A stretch of DNA of 64,000 nucleotides from Peribacillus alkalitolerans (GTDB lineage: Bacteria; Bacillota; Bacilli; Bacillales; DSM-1321): positions 450,862 to 514,861 of the forward strand of contig NZ_JAAGVZ010000001.1 in NCBI RefSeq assembly GCF_010882125.1, read 5' to 3'. A program made the position numbers and the translations under genes. The notes under the pieces were generated by a model. It searched no databases. It had not been told where the DNA came from and saw only the letters and a program-made list of their open reading frames with translations. Positions within the stretch are counted from its first letter, which is position 1; each line of letters starts with the position of its first letter. Positions 31,265 to 41,178 of this stretch are shown here, piece by piece.

Positions 31265-33325
31265 ATGGAAGTAATGGCTCGTCAAAGATTTAAGAAATCC
31301 GCAAAATACGTACGCGCAGGGATCATCATTCTTTTGATGGGAATCATTATTGCTTCCATCATATACGGTTCGATCCTTATATACGCTAAAATCCTTGGTG
31401 CTCCTCCACTCGCTGTTCCTCAGTCTTCACTTTACTACAGCAGTGATGGATCCATAATTGGAGAGTCACATAGTGGTCAAAAAAGATATTGGGTTACGAT
31501 TGATGAGATTTCTCCATATTTAATTGACTCTGCCATTTCAGTCGAGGACCGTAAATTTTACGACCATGGCGGCTTCGATTTAAGAAGGATCGCTGGGGCT
31601 GTTCTTGCTGATATAAAGGCAATGGCCAAGGTCCAAGGTGCAAGCACGATTACACAACAATACGCACGTAACCTTTTCTTAGAGCATGATAAGACATGGA
31701 AAAGGAAAATAAATGAAGCACTGTACACGATCCGAATTGAGATGAATTATTCGAAGGAACAAATTCTCGAAGGATATTTAAATACGATATATTTTGGACA
31801 TGGTGCCTACGGAGTTCAAGCAGCCAGCCTTTATTATTTTGGCAAGGATGCCAAGGATTTAACACTTGCTGAAGCAAGCATGTTAGCAGGAATTCCAAAA
31901 GGTCCTTCTAGGTACTCACCTTTCGTGTCTATGGAGCATGCCAAGTCACGTCAAAAAATTGTTCTTCGTTCCCTAAAAGAAGTAGGGATTATCTCCGAAA
32001 AGCAGATGGAACAAGCGATTGAAGAAAAAATCAAATTGACTGGACAGCATGTGACTGTTAAGGAAAAAGTTGCTCCTTATTTTCAAGATGCTGTGAAGTT
32101 AGCTTTAAAAAATAATTTAGGATTGGATGAAAAAACGATTGAATTGGGTGGTTTAAAGGTATATACCACACTTAATTTGGAATATCAGGCTCAAGCAGAG
32201 AAGTCTTTTGAATCCATCATTTCAAATTCGTCTGAAATTCAAGGGGCCCTTGTAGCGATGGATCCTAAAACCGGTGAAGTCAAGGCTTTGGTCGGAGGAA
32301 AAGACTATAATCAAAGTCCATTTAATCGTGCTACACAAGCTGTTCGTCAACCTGGTTCGACTATTAAACCATTATTATATTACACGGCTCTAGAGCACGG
32401 TTTCACCCCTTCTACAACGTTAAGGAGTGAGGCAACGACTTTTACCTTTGATGACGGAAGAGCCTCTTACGCTCCACGTAATTTCAACCACCAATACGCG
32501 GATGGAGAAATTACGATGGCACAGGCAATTGCTCTCTCTGATAACATCTATGCGGTTAAAACCCATTTATTTATGGGAGAGGAAGCTTTGATCAATGCAG
32601 CCAAAACCTTTGGCATAAAATCAAAAATGAAGAACCTCCCATCACTCGCTTTAGGGACATCTGGTGTTCGTGTCATTGAAATGGTCAATGCCTATAGTAT
32701 GATCGCCAATAACGGAAAAAAGGTAGAACCTGTTTTTATTAAACGAGTGGAAAACTATCATGGAGAGGTGTTATTCGAAGCTGAAGAAGAAAAACATCAA
32801 GTATTGGACCCTGACCAGGCATTCGTTATGACCTCCTTGCTAACTGGTGTCTTCGATAAAAGGCTGGATGGCTACGCTACTGTAACAGGAACGACCATCA
32901 TTCCTAAACTGACAAGACAATATGCCGGTAAATCAGGAACTACTAAGTCAGATAGTTGGATGATTGGCTATACGCCTCAATTAGTAGCTGGTGTTTGGAC
33001 AGGCTATGATCATTCACAATATATTGAGAAACCTGCAGAAAAACTTTATGCGAAGCAAATATGGGCTGATTTTATGGAAAAAAGCCTTAAAGGAACAGCA
33101 CTTAAAACGTTTAAACCAACCAAGAATGTCGTTGGCACTTATGTGAATCCTATGAACGGGAAACTAGCTACATCAGACTGCCCAATTTCACGGCTAACCT
33201 ATTATGTGAAGGGCTCTGAGCCAACGGAGTTTTGTATGGATCATAACCATGTTGAACCGATTAAAAATGAACCAGCACCAAAAGAAAAAAAGAAAAAACC
33301 TTGGTATAAGCTATTTTGGAATTAA
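31265..33325 (+). CDS. pbpG: Class A penicillin-binding protein PbpG (PBP2d)
   Basis: Bifunctional peptidoglycan synthase used in spore wall making. 686 residues: N-terminal membrane anchor (about 18-42), GT51 glycosyltransferase with the catalytic Glu in VEDRKFYDHGGFD (near 93) and GASTITQQ, then transpeptidase with SxxK in PGSTIKP (near 363), SDN in ALSDNIYA and KSGTT near 555. Lys-rich C-terminus. Start at ATG with GGGGGTG upstream instead of a TTG five codons earlier. A SigmaG/F-like promoter lies upstream. Ortholog of ywhE by position. Confidence 0.94.
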   Translation: MEVMARQRFKKSAKYVRAGIIILLMGIIIASIIYGSILIYAKILGAPPLAVPQSSLYYSSDGSIIGESHSGQKRYWVTIDEISPYLIDSAISVEDRKFYDHGGFDLRRIAGAVLADIKAMAKVQGASTITQQYARNLFLEHDKTWKRKINEALYTIRIEMNYSKEQILEGYLNTIYFGHGAYGVQAASLYYFGKDAKDLTLAEASMLAGIPKGPSRYSPFVSMEHAKSRQKIVLRSLKEVGIISEKQMEQAIEEKIKLTGQHVTVKEKVAPYFQDAVKLALKNNLGLDEKTIELGGLKVYTTLNLEYQAQAEKSFESIISNSSEIQGALVAMDPKTGEVKALVGGKDYNQSPFNRATQAVRQPGSTIKPLLYYTALEHGFTPSTTLRSEATTFTFDDGRASYAPRNFNHQYADGEITMAQAIALSDNIYAVKTHLFMGEEALINAAKTFGIKSKMKNLPSLALGTSGVRVIEMVNAYSMIANNGKKVEPVFIKRVENYHGEVLFEAEEEKHQVLDPDQAFVMTSLLTGVFDKRLDGYATVTGTTIIPKLTRQYAGKSGTTKSDSWMIGYTPQLVAGVWTGYDHSQYIEKPAEKLYAKQIWADFMEKSLKGTALKTFKPTKNVVGTYVNPMNGKLATSDCPISRLTYYVKGSEPTEFCMDHNHVEPIKNEPAPKEKKKKPWYKLFWN

Positions 33326-33350
33326 AACAGAGAAAAGTTGTATAGAAATG

Positions 33351-33388
33351 AAAAACCTCGAGACAGTTTCCGCTGTCTCGAGGTTTTT
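33351..33388. terminator. Bidirectional terminator after pbpG
   Basis: AAAAACCTCGAGACAG / CTGTCTCGAGGTTTTT, 16-bp perfect stem with a 6-nt loop. Confidence 0.92.
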
Positions 33389-33446
33389 CGTGTCTTAGTT
33401 TCGTAGCGTGTGCACGCTGTAAATAAGTTTACTTATTTTATCGTTA

Positions 33447-33515
33447 TTCGACAAGTACTATGTTTTTTTTTCAAAAAATGTCACAGTTTCGACAAATTTT
33501 CAGACCTTTTCGATC
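33447..33515. repeat. Phased 20-21 bp array, word TTCGACAA (degenerate)
   Basis: TCGAC/TCGAT words start at 33448, 33489 and 33510; the 41-bp first step is two periods, with TTCAAAA near the missing position (33469). Lies between the pbpG terminator and the ywhD stop. One word is a perfect TTTGTCGAAA on the minus strand (33487-33496). Confidence 0.55.
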
Positions 33516-33520
33516 CTGTA

Positions 33521-34036
33521 TTATCCTTGTACGTGTAACTGTTGTTTTAACTCATCGGAAGATCGTTCCCACATGCCTAAATCGTGCTTCTTCAAGAACT
33601 CCATCAAGATGTTTTTGGAACTGGCATCGATATGATCTACCATGATTTTTCTCTTCATGGCTTTATCCATTTTGTTCACATGATCAGGAAGTGATTTATA
33701 GCCTCTTCTAATTTCACGGTCTACCGTCATTTCACAAGCAGTTACTCCCGCATAATAAGGTCCTTGTGGATTGCGTTCAATCGCCACCCAAACCAGCCAG
33801 TATGGCTTTCCATTCGGGACATCCTCTTTGTTCGGTAAAAATTTGATTCCCTTTTCGACTGCGCTTCTTGCGTGCATGGCTCCAACATCCACCATGGCGT
33901 CACCCTCGACCACATCGATGATTACTGGAGAAATATTATCTAAGCTCAATGCTCCCGTCCCATATCCACCATGACCTGATGTTGGATCATTTTTAATGAT
34001 ATTAAATTCTATCTTTTTCTTTGGTTTTTCTTCCAT
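33521..34036 (-). CDS. ywhD: YwhD family protein
   Basis: 171-residue conserved Bacillaceae protein of unknown function. Notable segments: SGHGGYGTGALSLDNISPVI near the N-terminus, GDAMVDVGAMHARSAVEKGIKF, and PYWLVWVAIERNPQGPYYAGVTACEM; the C-terminal third is helical and charged. No membrane segment. Convergent with pbpG and upstream of ywhC on the same strand, the standard order. Function not assigned. Confidence 0.9.
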   Translation of the reverse strand: MEEKPKKKIEFNIIKNDPTSGHGGYGTGALSLDNISPVIIDVVEGDAMVDVGAMHARSAVEKGIKFLPNKEDVPNGKPYWLVWVAIERNPQGPYYAGVTACEMTVDREIRRGYKSLPDHVNKMDKAMKRKIMVDHIDASSKNILMEFLKKHDLGMWERSSDELKQQLHVQG

Positions 34037-34111
34037 ATCGATTAACCCTTCCTTCCTATACTTTTTATAAGGCTGTATTCGTAAACTATGTTGCTGTTTT
34101 ACAATGGAGAC

Positions 34112-34240
34112 GTTGATTTCCGTTCCAGGAGCTTGCTTTCCGGGGGGCGTTCGCCGAGCCTCCTCGTCGCTAGCGCTCCTGCGGGGTCTCCCCTATAACG
34201 CTAATCCCCCAGGAGTCAAGCGCCTTCCACTCCAATCAAC
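34112..34240. repeat. Dispersed fold-back repeat, copy 2
   Basis: CGTTGATTTCCGTTCCAG ... ACTCCAATCAAC ends as in copy 1; the centre (CGGGGGGCGTTCGCCGAGCC) differs and is shared with the copy at 63860, so these two form a subfamily. Lies in the ywhD-ywhC gap. Confidence 0.8.
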
Positions 34241-34291
34241 AAACTGCTAAAAATCAATAATGGACTTTAACACAGTCTATTAAAGTGCTTT

Positions 34292-34972
34292 TTATAAAAA
34301 TAGACCCGAGAAAAACTGATTTAAAGTATGGCTCAATTTAGGAATTACAACGTTAAAAATAGGCTGTATGGTGTAGCGATCTAACGGAGTAATCACTAGT
34401 ACTAAGAAAATAAGAGACCCATATTGCTCAAATTGGGTCATCTTTGCCCTTAAATGGTCAGGAGCCAAATCCTCTAGGATACGATATCCATCCAAAGGTG
34501 GAAACGGCAACAAATTAAAGACGAATAACAATAAGTTTAAACTAATCATCATATTTAAGAGATTTTGAAGAAATTCAGATTCCCCACCAATACCGAACGA
34601 CTGCAATCCGTACCAGATGATAAAGGATAGCATCGCAATAAATAAGTTGCTCAATGGACCAGCGACAGATACTAACACCCCTGCTAATCGTGGGTTTTTA
34701 AAGTAAGAACGGTTCACTGGGACAGGACGTGCCCACCCAAATCCAAAAATCAAAATTAAAATGGTACCTAAAGGATCGAGATGTTCTTTAGGATTCAGAG
34801 TAAGACGGCCTTGATTTTTTGCAGTCGGGTCTCCAAATTTATAAGCTACATACGCGTGCGCGAATTCATGTATCGTAAAAGCGACCAATAGAGCTATGAT
34901 TACATAAGGTAATTCTTCTAATGAATATACCAAAAACCCATTTAACATTCTTTCTAGTGTATCCAAAGTCAT
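34292..34972 (-). CDS. ywhC: Site-2 protease family (M50) membrane metalloprotease YwhC
   Basis: 226 residues with about five transmembrane segments. The zinc motif HEFAHA (near residue 35-40) lies in the first helix and the partner Asp is in PPLDGYRI near 160, the M50 pattern. No PDZ domain, so it belongs to the short SpoIVFB/YwhC-like group; its substrate is unknown. Stands between ywhD and ywhB, separated from ywhD by a repeat copy. Confidence 0.9.
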   Translation of the reverse strand: MTLDTLERMLNGFLVYSLEELPYVIIALLVAFTIHEFAHAYVAYKFGDPTAKNQGRLTLNPKEHLDPLGTILILIFGFGWARPVPVNRSYFKNPRLAGVLVSVAGPLSNLFIAMLSFIIWYGLQSFGIGGESEFLQNLLNMMISLNLLLFVFNLLPFPPLDGYRILEDLAPDHLRAKMTQFEQYGSLIFLVLVITPLDRYTIQPIFNVVIPKLSHTLNQFFSGLFL

Positions 34973-35128
34973 TCCTCCAAATATTAACTATCCTCATTAT
35001 ACCTTAATTTCTATTCCCATTTTATCAACAAACCGGACATTATGTCATTTTCCTATGTCCCACATTCTTGATTTCTCCCTTCAATTATGAAACACTTTAA
35101 GCATTATTGATAGGAGGAGGGAAATTAC

Positions 35129-35317
35129 ATGCCCTATGTAACTGTAAAAATGCTAGAAGGTCGTACAGAAGAACAAAAGAAAGCACTCGTACAAAAAGTA
35201 ACGGAGGCTGTTTCTGAAACTTCTGGAGCGCCAAAAGAGAATATCGTTGTATTCATTGAAGAAATGTCTAAAAACCATTATGCCGTTGGCGGTCAACGAC
35301 TAAGCGACAAAGAATAA
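35129..35317 (+). CDS. ywhB: 4-oxalocrotonate tautomerase family protein YwhB
   Basis: 62 residues. Pro follows the initiator Met, giving the catalytic Pro1 after processing; Arg residues of the family are present (GRTEEQK, GQRLSDKE). Members form hexamers and interconvert enol and keto 2-oxoacids; the physiological substrate in Bacillus is not known. Strong AGGAGGAGGG ribosome site. Single rightward gene between two leftward ones. Confidence 0.93.
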   Translation: MPYVTVKMLEGRTEEQKKALVQKVTEAVSETSGAPKENIVVFIEEMSKNHYAVGGQRLSDKE

Positions 35318-35383
35318 ACGTAAGTAAAACCATACGGTCTAGACACTCTAGGTCCTTTTAGTGAAACTTATTTCCATTACCAC

Positions 35384-35417
35384 GAAGGCTAGACTACATC
35401 ATTGTAGTCTAGCCTTC
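35384..35417. terminator. Terminator between ywhB and ywgA
   Basis: GAAGGCTAGACTACA / TGTAGTCTAGCCTTC, 15-bp perfect stem with a 4-nt loop. The right arm is coding for the last residues of ywgA and its stop codon lies across the loop. Confidence 0.8.
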
Positions 35418-35908
35418 TCTTTCAAACTTTCAATGTATCGATATGCTTCTTCTATTTCCTCGTGTGTATACTTCTGTTTACTTTTCAACGTAAAGATTTT
35501 CTCTTCTACTTCATCGCGTTTTAATTCATCAAAATATAAAACGGTGGATACTAATTCAAGGAATCTAGCATTCTGTTCATTCATATCTAGTAAACATTCA
35601 CGTATATTGGTTAAATCTAAAGAATGCAGATTTAAAAATTCCTGGCCTGATTCAGTAATCGAATAGCAGTATTGATGATAACCATTCTTCTTTTCCTTGG
35701 ATTCATTAAGATAGCCCAGGTTGCATAGCTCTTCTATCCTTAATGTTAATTCTTCGGAATAGGGACCAAAAAAGTGAAATTGGAACTTTTCTTGGAAAGG
35801 GAAAGCTATTTTTTTAGAAATATAGATCATTTTTTGCAGCTTCTTGCGTCCTGAAATTTCCCCAACAGACGCTATGGCATGAATAATTTTCGCATGGTCC
35901 TTAAACAA
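35399..35908 (-). CDS. ywgA: YwgA family protein
   Basis: 169-residue soluble protein conserved in Bacillaceae, length close to B. subtilis YwgA. The N-terminal part (ISGRKKLQKMIYISKK...FHFFGPYSEEL) resembles the winged-helix-like antitoxin/SocA or Panacea type seen in DUF4065 relatives, but that link is only a resemblance. The C-terminal half is helical and charged. 53 bp behind ywfO on the same strand. Function unknown. Confidence 0.85.
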   Translation of the reverse strand: MFKDHAKIIHAIASVGEISGRKKLQKMIYISKKIAFPFQEKFQFHFFGPYSEELTLRIEELCNLGYLNESKEKKNGYHQYCYSITESGQEFLNLHSLDLTNIRECLLDMNEQNARFLELVSTVLYFDELKRDEVEEKIFTLKSKQKYTHEEIEEAYRYIESLKEKARLQ

Positions 35909-35961
35909 AGAACTTCACTCCTACAAAAATATAATGACAGATTGTTTTTATTCTTCAGGTA

Positions 35962-37266
35962 TTAATTAATCCCGAGTAATTCTCGAATTTGCCTCTTCAC
36001 GTTCTTCTTCGTCGATTCGTCCAATAGTAAATCCAAAGGATAATACAGCTTATGATCCGTCCTTCTCTTACCTGAAATGGCATCAACGATTTCCGATTCT
36101 CGTGATAACTCCCTGATTTCTCCGTTTGCCTTCAACAAATGGATCGGCAACCTTTCTTCCTCTTCCCCTGGTCGATAAAAATCATATGGAAGATCAGATG
36201 AGGAGTCTACCACTAAGTAATACTCCGGATCAATCCCGGCTTTTTTAAATAGTTTTGTCAACTCAATCAGCTTCGTCATCCCTTCACTAGAAGGTTGATA
36301 TTCTGCATATTTAAATAGGTTACGGTTCACAAAGCGATTGCATAAATCGCTTAGAATAGAATCGCTTTCTTCTTCCCATTGTTGGAAATAAAACTGCATG
36401 ATTCCTTCATCCAATTTTAAATAGTCCGTTAGACTAACCTTCCCTTTAAACAGAGAATAAAAATGGATGGGTTCTTGGTTGAAGGTGTAACCAGTGTTAT
36501 AGAGATGTTTTGCACGATGGAGGATTTTTTTCAATATGACTTCCGCGCTTCTTGAGACAGGGTGGAAGTAAACTTGCCAATACATTTGATAACGGCTCAT
36601 GATGTAATCCTCTATCGCATGCATCCCACTGCTCTTAATCACTACGAGGTCTTCCCTAGGCCTCATAACACGTAAGATCCGCTCCATATCGAATTGACCA
36701 TAGCTTACTCCAGTAAAATATGCGTCTCGCTGTAAATAATCCATCCGATCAGCATCGATTTGACTCGATATTAAACTTACAACCAATTTATCTTCATATG
36801 TTTTAGCAATCACTTCAGCAACTTTTTTAGGAAAATTAGGTTCTACTTTTTTCAGTACTTGATGAACCTCTGTATCTCCTAAAATAATTTGTTTTGTAAA
36901 ATCCTCATGATCTAGATCGAATACCTTCTCGAACGAATGAGAAAAAGGACCATGCCCTAAATCATGAAGTAATGCAGCACAAAGGACGAGAAGTCGTTGA
37001 TCTTCATTCCATTCTTCCCTTCCCGAAAATACATCATCAATGATTCTTCTAACTATTTCATAGACACCAAGAGAATGATTCAACCTACTGTGTTCGGCAC
37101 CGTGAAAAGTCAAATATGTTGTGCCAAGCTGACGAATCCGTCTTAATCGCTGGAATTCTTTCGTACCAATCAAATCCCAAATTACTTTATCCCTTACATG
37201 GACATACCGGTGCACAGGATCTTTAAATACTTTTTCTTCGTCTAGCTTTTCATTTGAATATCCCAT
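35962..37266 (-). CDS. ywfO: HD-domain phosphohydrolase YwfO
   Basis: 434 residues of the dGTPase/SAMHD1-like HD family. Metal motifs are visible: H in GAEHSRLNHSLGVYE, HD in LLHDLGHGPFSHS (near residue 112-120) and a later Asp in SSQIDADRMDYL. B. subtilis YwfO is a nucleotide triphosphohydrolase-like protein of about 433 residues. The C-terminal third lacks the motifs and may be regulatory. Upstream of ywgA, the usual order. Confidence 0.9.
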   Translation of the reverse strand: MGYSNEKLDEEKVFKDPVHRYVHVRDKVIWDLIGTKEFQRLRRIRQLGTTYLTFHGAEHSRLNHSLGVYEIVRRIIDDVFSGREEWNEDQRLLVLCAALLHDLGHGPFSHSFEKVFDLDHEDFTKQIILGDTEVHQVLKKVEPNFPKKVAEVIAKTYEDKLVVSLISSQIDADRMDYLQRDAYFTGVSYGQFDMERILRVMRPREDLVVIKSSGMHAIEDYIMSRYQMYWQVYFHPVSRSAEVILKKILHRAKHLYNTGYTFNQEPIHFYSLFKGKVSLTDYLKLDEGIMQFYFQQWEEESDSILSDLCNRFVNRNLFKYAEYQPSSEGMTKLIELTKLFKKAGIDPEYYLVVDSSSDLPYDFYRPGEEEERLPIHLLKANGEIRELSRESEIVDAISGKRRTDHKLYYPLDLLLDESTKKNVKRQIRELLGIN

Positions 37267-37417
37267 AGGCCACCTACTTAAACGTAATCTTCATCTTTTC
37301 ATTATAGCTTTTAATTTCATAAAAATTAAGCTAGTGAATGGTTAAAATTTGAAAATTGAAAAATTTATATAGAACACATTTAATCTTTTGAAATCAAAGT
37401 AGTGTATATCTTTTTAG

Positions 37418-37467
37418 CCTATAAAGTTTATCCGTTGTTTGCAGCGAGAGGCACTTGCTTTCCGCTC
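37418..37467. repeat. Dispersed fold-back repeat, fragment (copy 5)
   Basis: CCTATAAAGTTTATCCGTTG then CACTTGCTTTCCGC matches the left end of the copy at 48629 including its flank CCTATAAAGTTTGTCCGTTG. The rest of the element is missing. Confidence 0.6.
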
Positions 37468-37472
37468 AAAAA

Positions 37473-37509
37473 GAAAAATCATCCTCACATACTGTGCAAG
37501 ATGATTTTC
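37473..37509 (-). terminator. Terminator of the DUF1450 gene
   Basis: GAAAATCATC / GATGATTTTTC on the minus strand followed by TTTTTCTTTTT, 20 nt past the stop. Confidence 0.75.
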
Positions 37510-37530
37510 TCATTTTCTATATATAATGAA

Positions 37531-37752
37531 TTACTTAATTTTAGTTCGGACTTTATCCATTAGCTCGTCCTCATTAGGAGCTGAAACAGGACGATTATTT
37601 ACAAATGCGAATGACTTTTTTCTTCCTGGACCACAGTAGGATTGGCAGCCAATATCAATGGCAGCATCAGGATCCAGTTTTTTCAGACGTGGTACAAGCG
37701 TTTTGATGTTAGTCGCTTGGCAATCATCGCAAATACGAAACTCATTTGCCAT
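37531..37752 (-). CDS. DUF1450 (YuzB-like) protein
   Basis: 73 residues from [11 protein letters not shown]. Contains the family pattern of Cys residues: CDDC near the start and [10 protein letters not shown] in the middle, probably a metal or Fe-S site or a thioredoxin-like fold. Function unknown. A start five codons earlier overlaps the AAGGA ribosome site; the chosen ATG has a rather long 13-nt spacing, so the start is uncertain by five codons. Lies between ywfO and rsfA with its own terminator. Confidence 0.85.
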   Translation of the reverse strand: MANEFRICDDCQATNIKTLVPRLKKLDPDAAIDIGCQSYCGPGRKKSFAFVNNRPVSAPNEDELMDKVRTKIK

Positions 37753-37882
37753 TCTGTGACCACTCATCCTTTCTACTGTTTTACTTTACGAACTTTTTAG
37801 CGCTAAAGCGTATTGTACATTTTCTGTAAATGAATTTCAAGGAGCAAACTTTAACAGTTTCTTTTTCTTGCTATGAATCTTT

Positions 37883-37912
37883 GTATAAAACTCTAGGTTT
37901 TTGTTCAGAATG
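37883..37912 (+). promoter_or_regulatory. Forespore promoter candidate for rsfA
   Basis: GTATA, 18-nt spacer, CAGAATG resembles the SigmaG/F pattern with two mismatches in the -10. rsfA is forespore-expressed in B. subtilis; weak evidence. Confidence 0.3.
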
Positions 37913-38008
37913 ATGACTAGAGAAGGAGAAAAGCATTTTATATAACATCAAAATGATTTCTCCCATAATTATAGATTCAGTGAGGCAGGCGAAGAAAGGA
38001 TGAATTTC

Positions 38009-38758
38009 ATGAAGATCCGTCAAGATGCATGGAACGAAGAAGATGATTTATTATTGGCAGAAACCGTATTAAGGCATGTACGAGAAGGAAGCACGCAGTT
38101 AAATGCTTTTGAAGAGGTTGGCGATAAGCTCAATCGTACATCTGCTGCTTGTGGTTTCAGATGGAATGCAGTTGTACGCCATAACTACGAGAAGGCACTT
38201 CAATTGGCTAAAAAGCAAAGAAAGCAACGTCAAAGAATGCTAGGTAAAGAGCAAGGTGGAAAGAAAAAATTATTATATAATCCTTCCACACCAACTACAG
38301 CTATGGAAGTTGGATTAATGACAGAACCAACTGAACTAATAAGCCTTAATTTCATCGAAGAAGATACTGTTGAGGTGGAAAGCAGACAAGAACTCTCTGT
38401 TCCAACTTCTTACACTCTTAAAAAACCAATTCAAACGTATTCTAGCAATTCAATGAATCTTGATGCTGTTATTACGTACTTACAAAGTCTTCAGTCCAAT
38501 CAATTAACGACAGAAGTACTAAAATCAGAGAACGAGAGATTAAAGCTAGAAATAAAAGATTTGAAACAACGAAATCAAGAGATGGAGAAAAAGCTTTCAA
38601 GCCTAGAACAAAATTCAGAAACCATTCAAGAAGATTATGAAACATTGATGAAAATCATGAACCGTGCCAGAAAGCTTGTCCTCCTTGAAGAAGACGAGCG
38701 TCCTGCTACAAAATTCAAAATGGACCGTAACGGTAATTTAGAAAAGTTAGCAGAGTAA
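38009..38758 (+). CDS. rsfA: Prespore-specific transcription regulator RsfA
   Basis: Modulates the SigmaF regulon in the forespore. 249 residues: N-terminal Myb/SANT-like DNA-binding domain (about 3-60; [35 protein letters not shown]), a basic stretch, a variable centre and a C-terminal coiled coil (about 165-215) with heptad Leu/Lys/Glu. The ATG with AAAGG nine nt upstream was chosen over one nine bases earlier that abuts the same ribosome site. Convergent with lipL. Confidence 0.93.
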   Translation: MKIRQDAWNEEDDLLLAETVLRHVREGSTQLNAFEEVGDKLNRTSAACGFRWNAVVRHNYEKALQLAKKQRKQRQRMLGKEQGGKKKLLYNPSTPTTAMEVGLMTEPTELISLNFIEEDTVEVESRQELSVPTSYTLKKPIQTYSSNSMNLDAVITYLQSLQSNQLTTEVLKSENERLKLEIKDLKQRNQEMEKKLSSLEQNSETIQEDYETLMKIMNRARKLVLLEEDERPATKFKMDRNGNLEKLAE

Positions 38759-38839
38759 AAAGACACATTCAAGACTATATATAGATATATATCTTTTGGA
38801 GAAAAGGTTGGCAGCAATCTCGTTATAAATAATCGAAGA

Positions 38840-38868
38840 GGGTGGCTCATGTCATGAGTCACCCCCTT
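38840..38868. terminator. Terminator between rsfA and lipL
   Basis: GGGTGGCTCAT / ATGAGTCACCC hairpin followed by CCTTTGCATTTTTTC on the plus strand; the right arm overlaps the end of lipL. Confidence 0.7.
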
Positions 38869-39698
38869 TGCATTTTTTCATTTCTCTCTTCAATTCGTTG
38901 AAGATAACCTTCATATAGATCAGCTTCATATTCAAGTAGCTGTGTGGATCGCAGTTCTTGACTATGCTTCTGCAGGAGAGTCAACAGCTTAAACATACAC
39001 GTTTGAACAGTAAGCTCCTTATCTACTAATTCTTGCAAAGATGCCATTACTTCAGGAAGTATAATAGGAAACTGGAATTTAGTCTCGGCAGATTGTTTAG
39101 CTTTTTGATAGAAAGTCTGTATATATCGTGCTCTTTCGGAACCACTGCCTGTCACACAAAGATAAATTTGGACCGCCACTCCATTGCGGATGCGTCGCTG
39201 TGAAATGCCGGCGAATTTCTTACCACCGATACTTAAATCGTAGCTTCCAGGGCAATAAGATCCGACGATCTCCCTCGCTTCCACATTCACCTCGTAAGGC
39301 TCGAGCATTTTTCGGACTAGATGCCACATTGTATCATAGCCCATATTAATATCTATTTTATTGTCCTTTTCGGGAAAAATAAGAGAAAGATTTAGTACGC
39401 CTTCATCAAGGACAACCGCCAATCCTCCAGAATTCCTAACAATCGTCCTGAAGCCTTCTTCTTGTAGGTACTGTATCCCCTCTTGTAAATAAGGGAGCTT
39501 CGTATCCTGAATACCTAGAACGACGGTATCATGATGAACCCATGCCCTAGCTACCGCAGGAGACTGCCCTGTTCCAACCGAATGACAGAGGGTATCGTCC
39601 ATCGCAAATGATTGAAGGGCTGAAAAATATGGCCCCATCGAAGTTTGATCTATAATACGCCATGTAGGCTGTATCAATAAAGACATGCTTTCTTGCAT
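38859..39698 (-). CDS. lipL: Octanoyl-[GcvH]:protein N-octanoyltransferase LipL
   Basis: Moves the octanoyl/lipoyl group from GcvH to the E2 subunits of 2-oxoacid dehydrogenases, the relay step of Bacillus lipoylation. 279 residues of the biotin/lipoate ligase fold with [31 protein letters not shown] and the nucleophile Cys149 in [28 protein letters not shown] seven nt before the ATG fixes the start. ywfL position between rsfA and pta. Confidence 0.94.
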   Translation of the reverse strand: MQESMSLLIQPTWRIIDQTSMGPYFSALQSFAMDDTLCHSVGTGQSPAVARAWVHHDTVVLGIQDTKLPYLQEGIQYLQEEGFRTIVRNSGGLAVVLDEGVLNLSLIFPEKDNKIDINMGYDTMWHLVRKMLEPYEVNVEAREIVGSYCPGSYDLSIGGKKFAGISQRRIRNGVAVQIYLCVTGSGSERARYIQTFYQKAKQSAETKFQFPIILPEVMASLQELVDKELTVQTCMFKLLTLLQKHSQELRSTQLLEYEADLYEGYLQRIEERNEKMQRG

Positions 39699-39820
39699 AA
39701 TTTATCTCCTTAATTACGGAAAACCATTTTTAAAAAATGAATTTCACTTTCATCATTCAATAGTATAACAAAAACTACTTTTCATTATCGAATTAAATCC
39801 GCCAACACCCTTTTCCATAA

Positions 39821-39856
39821 AAAAGAAAGCACTCCAATTCAAGTGCTTTCTTTTTT
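39821..39856. terminator. Terminator of pta
   Basis: AAAAGAAAGCACT / AGTGCTTTCTTTT hairpin with T6 on both sides, just past the pta stop. Confidence 0.85.
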
Positions 39857-39859
39857 AGC

Positions 39860-40837
39860 TTATTGCTGTAATGCCTGTGCTGCAGTTATTAATGACAATT
39901 TGTATACATCTTCCTCATTACATCCACGAGATAGATCGTTTACAGGTCGATTCAACCCTTGTAGGATTGGTCCAACCGCTTCAAAATTCCCTAATCGTTG
40001 GGCAATTTTATAGCCAATGTTCCCTGCCTCTAGGCTAGGGAAGATAAATACGTTTGCATCCCCTTGCAATGGAGAATCTGGAGCTTTTTTTGCAGCCACT
40101 GATGGGACAAAAGCAGCATCAAACTGAAATTCTCCATCCAAGACCAACATTGGATCACGAAGCTTGGCAGTAGCCACGGCTTCCATTACTTTATTAGTTT
40201 CAGGCGATTTTGCAGATCCTTTAGTCGAAAAGCTCAACATTGCCACTCTCGGTTCTATGCCAAACATCTTAGCCGTTCTTGCACTTTCGATGGCAATTTC
40301 AGCAAGGTCTTGGCTATCAGGGGAAATATTGATGGCACAATCTGCAAATACATATTTTTCATCACCACGGACCATGATGAATACACCAGATGTTTTTTTT
40401 ACGCCATCTTTCGTCTTAATGATTTGCAAAGCTGGACGAACTGTATCTGCCGTCGAATGGGCAGCACCGCTCACTAGTCCGTCTGCCTTGTTCGAATGTA
40501 CTAACATTGTTCCGAAATAATTCTCGTCCAATAAAATTTTACGAGCATCCTCTTCAGATACTTTTCCTTTTCTGCGTTCAATAAAGGAAGCAACCAATTC
40601 ATCCATCATTATAAAATTATGAGGGTCGTAGATTTCAGCATTTTCCAAAGAGATATTATAATCTTTTGCAAGTTGCTGAATTTTTTCTATATCCCCAATT
40701 AAAATAGGAGTCACTAATTTTTCTTGAGCAAGCCTTCCAGCAGCCTTTAAAATTCTCTCATCAGTTCCTTCAGGGAAAACAATTTTCAAAGGATGCCCTG
40801 ATACTTTTTCTTTTAAAACAGTAAATAAATCACTCAC
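39860..40837 (-). CDS. pta: Phosphate acetyltransferase
   Basis: Converts acetyl-CoA and phosphate to acetyl-phosphate, the first step of overflow acetate. 325 residues, the short single-domain form. Signatures: PEGTDERIL at the N-terminus, ADGLVSGAAHSTADTVRPALQ, and FSTKGSA...VLDGEFQFDAA. A cre-like site lies upstream (40911-40925), where CcpA is known to activate pta in B. subtilis. Between lipL and divergent hemQ. Confidence 0.96.
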   Translation of the reverse strand: MSDLFTVLKEKVSGHPLKIVFPEGTDERILKAAGRLAQEKLVTPILIGDIEKIQQLAKDYNISLENAEIYDPHNFIMMDELVASFIERRKGKVSEEDARKILLDENYFGTMLVHSNKADGLVSGAAHSTADTVRPALQIIKTKDGVKKTSGVFIMVRGDEKYVFADCAINISPDSQDLAEIAIESARTAKMFGIEPRVAMLSFSTKGSAKSPETNKVMEAVATAKLRDPMLVLDGEFQFDAAFVPSVAAKKAPDSPLQGDANVFIFPSLEAGNIGYKIAQRLGNFEAVGPILQGLNRPVNDLSRGCNEEDVYKLSLITAAQALQQ

Positions 40838-40910
40838 TATAATAGCCTCCCTACACTCATTCGTATTTAGTCTACTCTTTGTTTGAAAAAAATTCTATGT
40901 AAGAGGAAAG

Positions 40911-40925
40911 TGTTATCGCTTTCAT
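40911..40925 (-). promoter_or_regulatory. cre-like site upstream of pta
   Basis: Minus strand ATGAAAGCGATAACA matches the cre consensus with two mismatches, upstream of a TAGAAT -10 candidate lacking a good -35, which fits an activated promoter. The rest of the 340-bp pta-hemQ gap shows nothing else. Confidence 0.5.
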
Positions 40926-41178
40926 CTTAAATGTTCTTTTTTTCTGAAAAATCCTTGTCCATCCTATTCAATTTTCTCCTATTAACGGTGGAATAAACCT
41001 TCGTTTCAATCAATGGTCAATCGAATGTTGAGAATAATTCCTGTAAATTTGTCCATTCTGTAAATATTAGTGCATTTTTCCTTAAAACTAACAGAATTAG
41101 GGTGTTTCTCTTCCTGCATTTTGGATTAACTGTGTTATAGTAAAAATTGTACATAGAAGAATTATAGGAGTGATAGCA

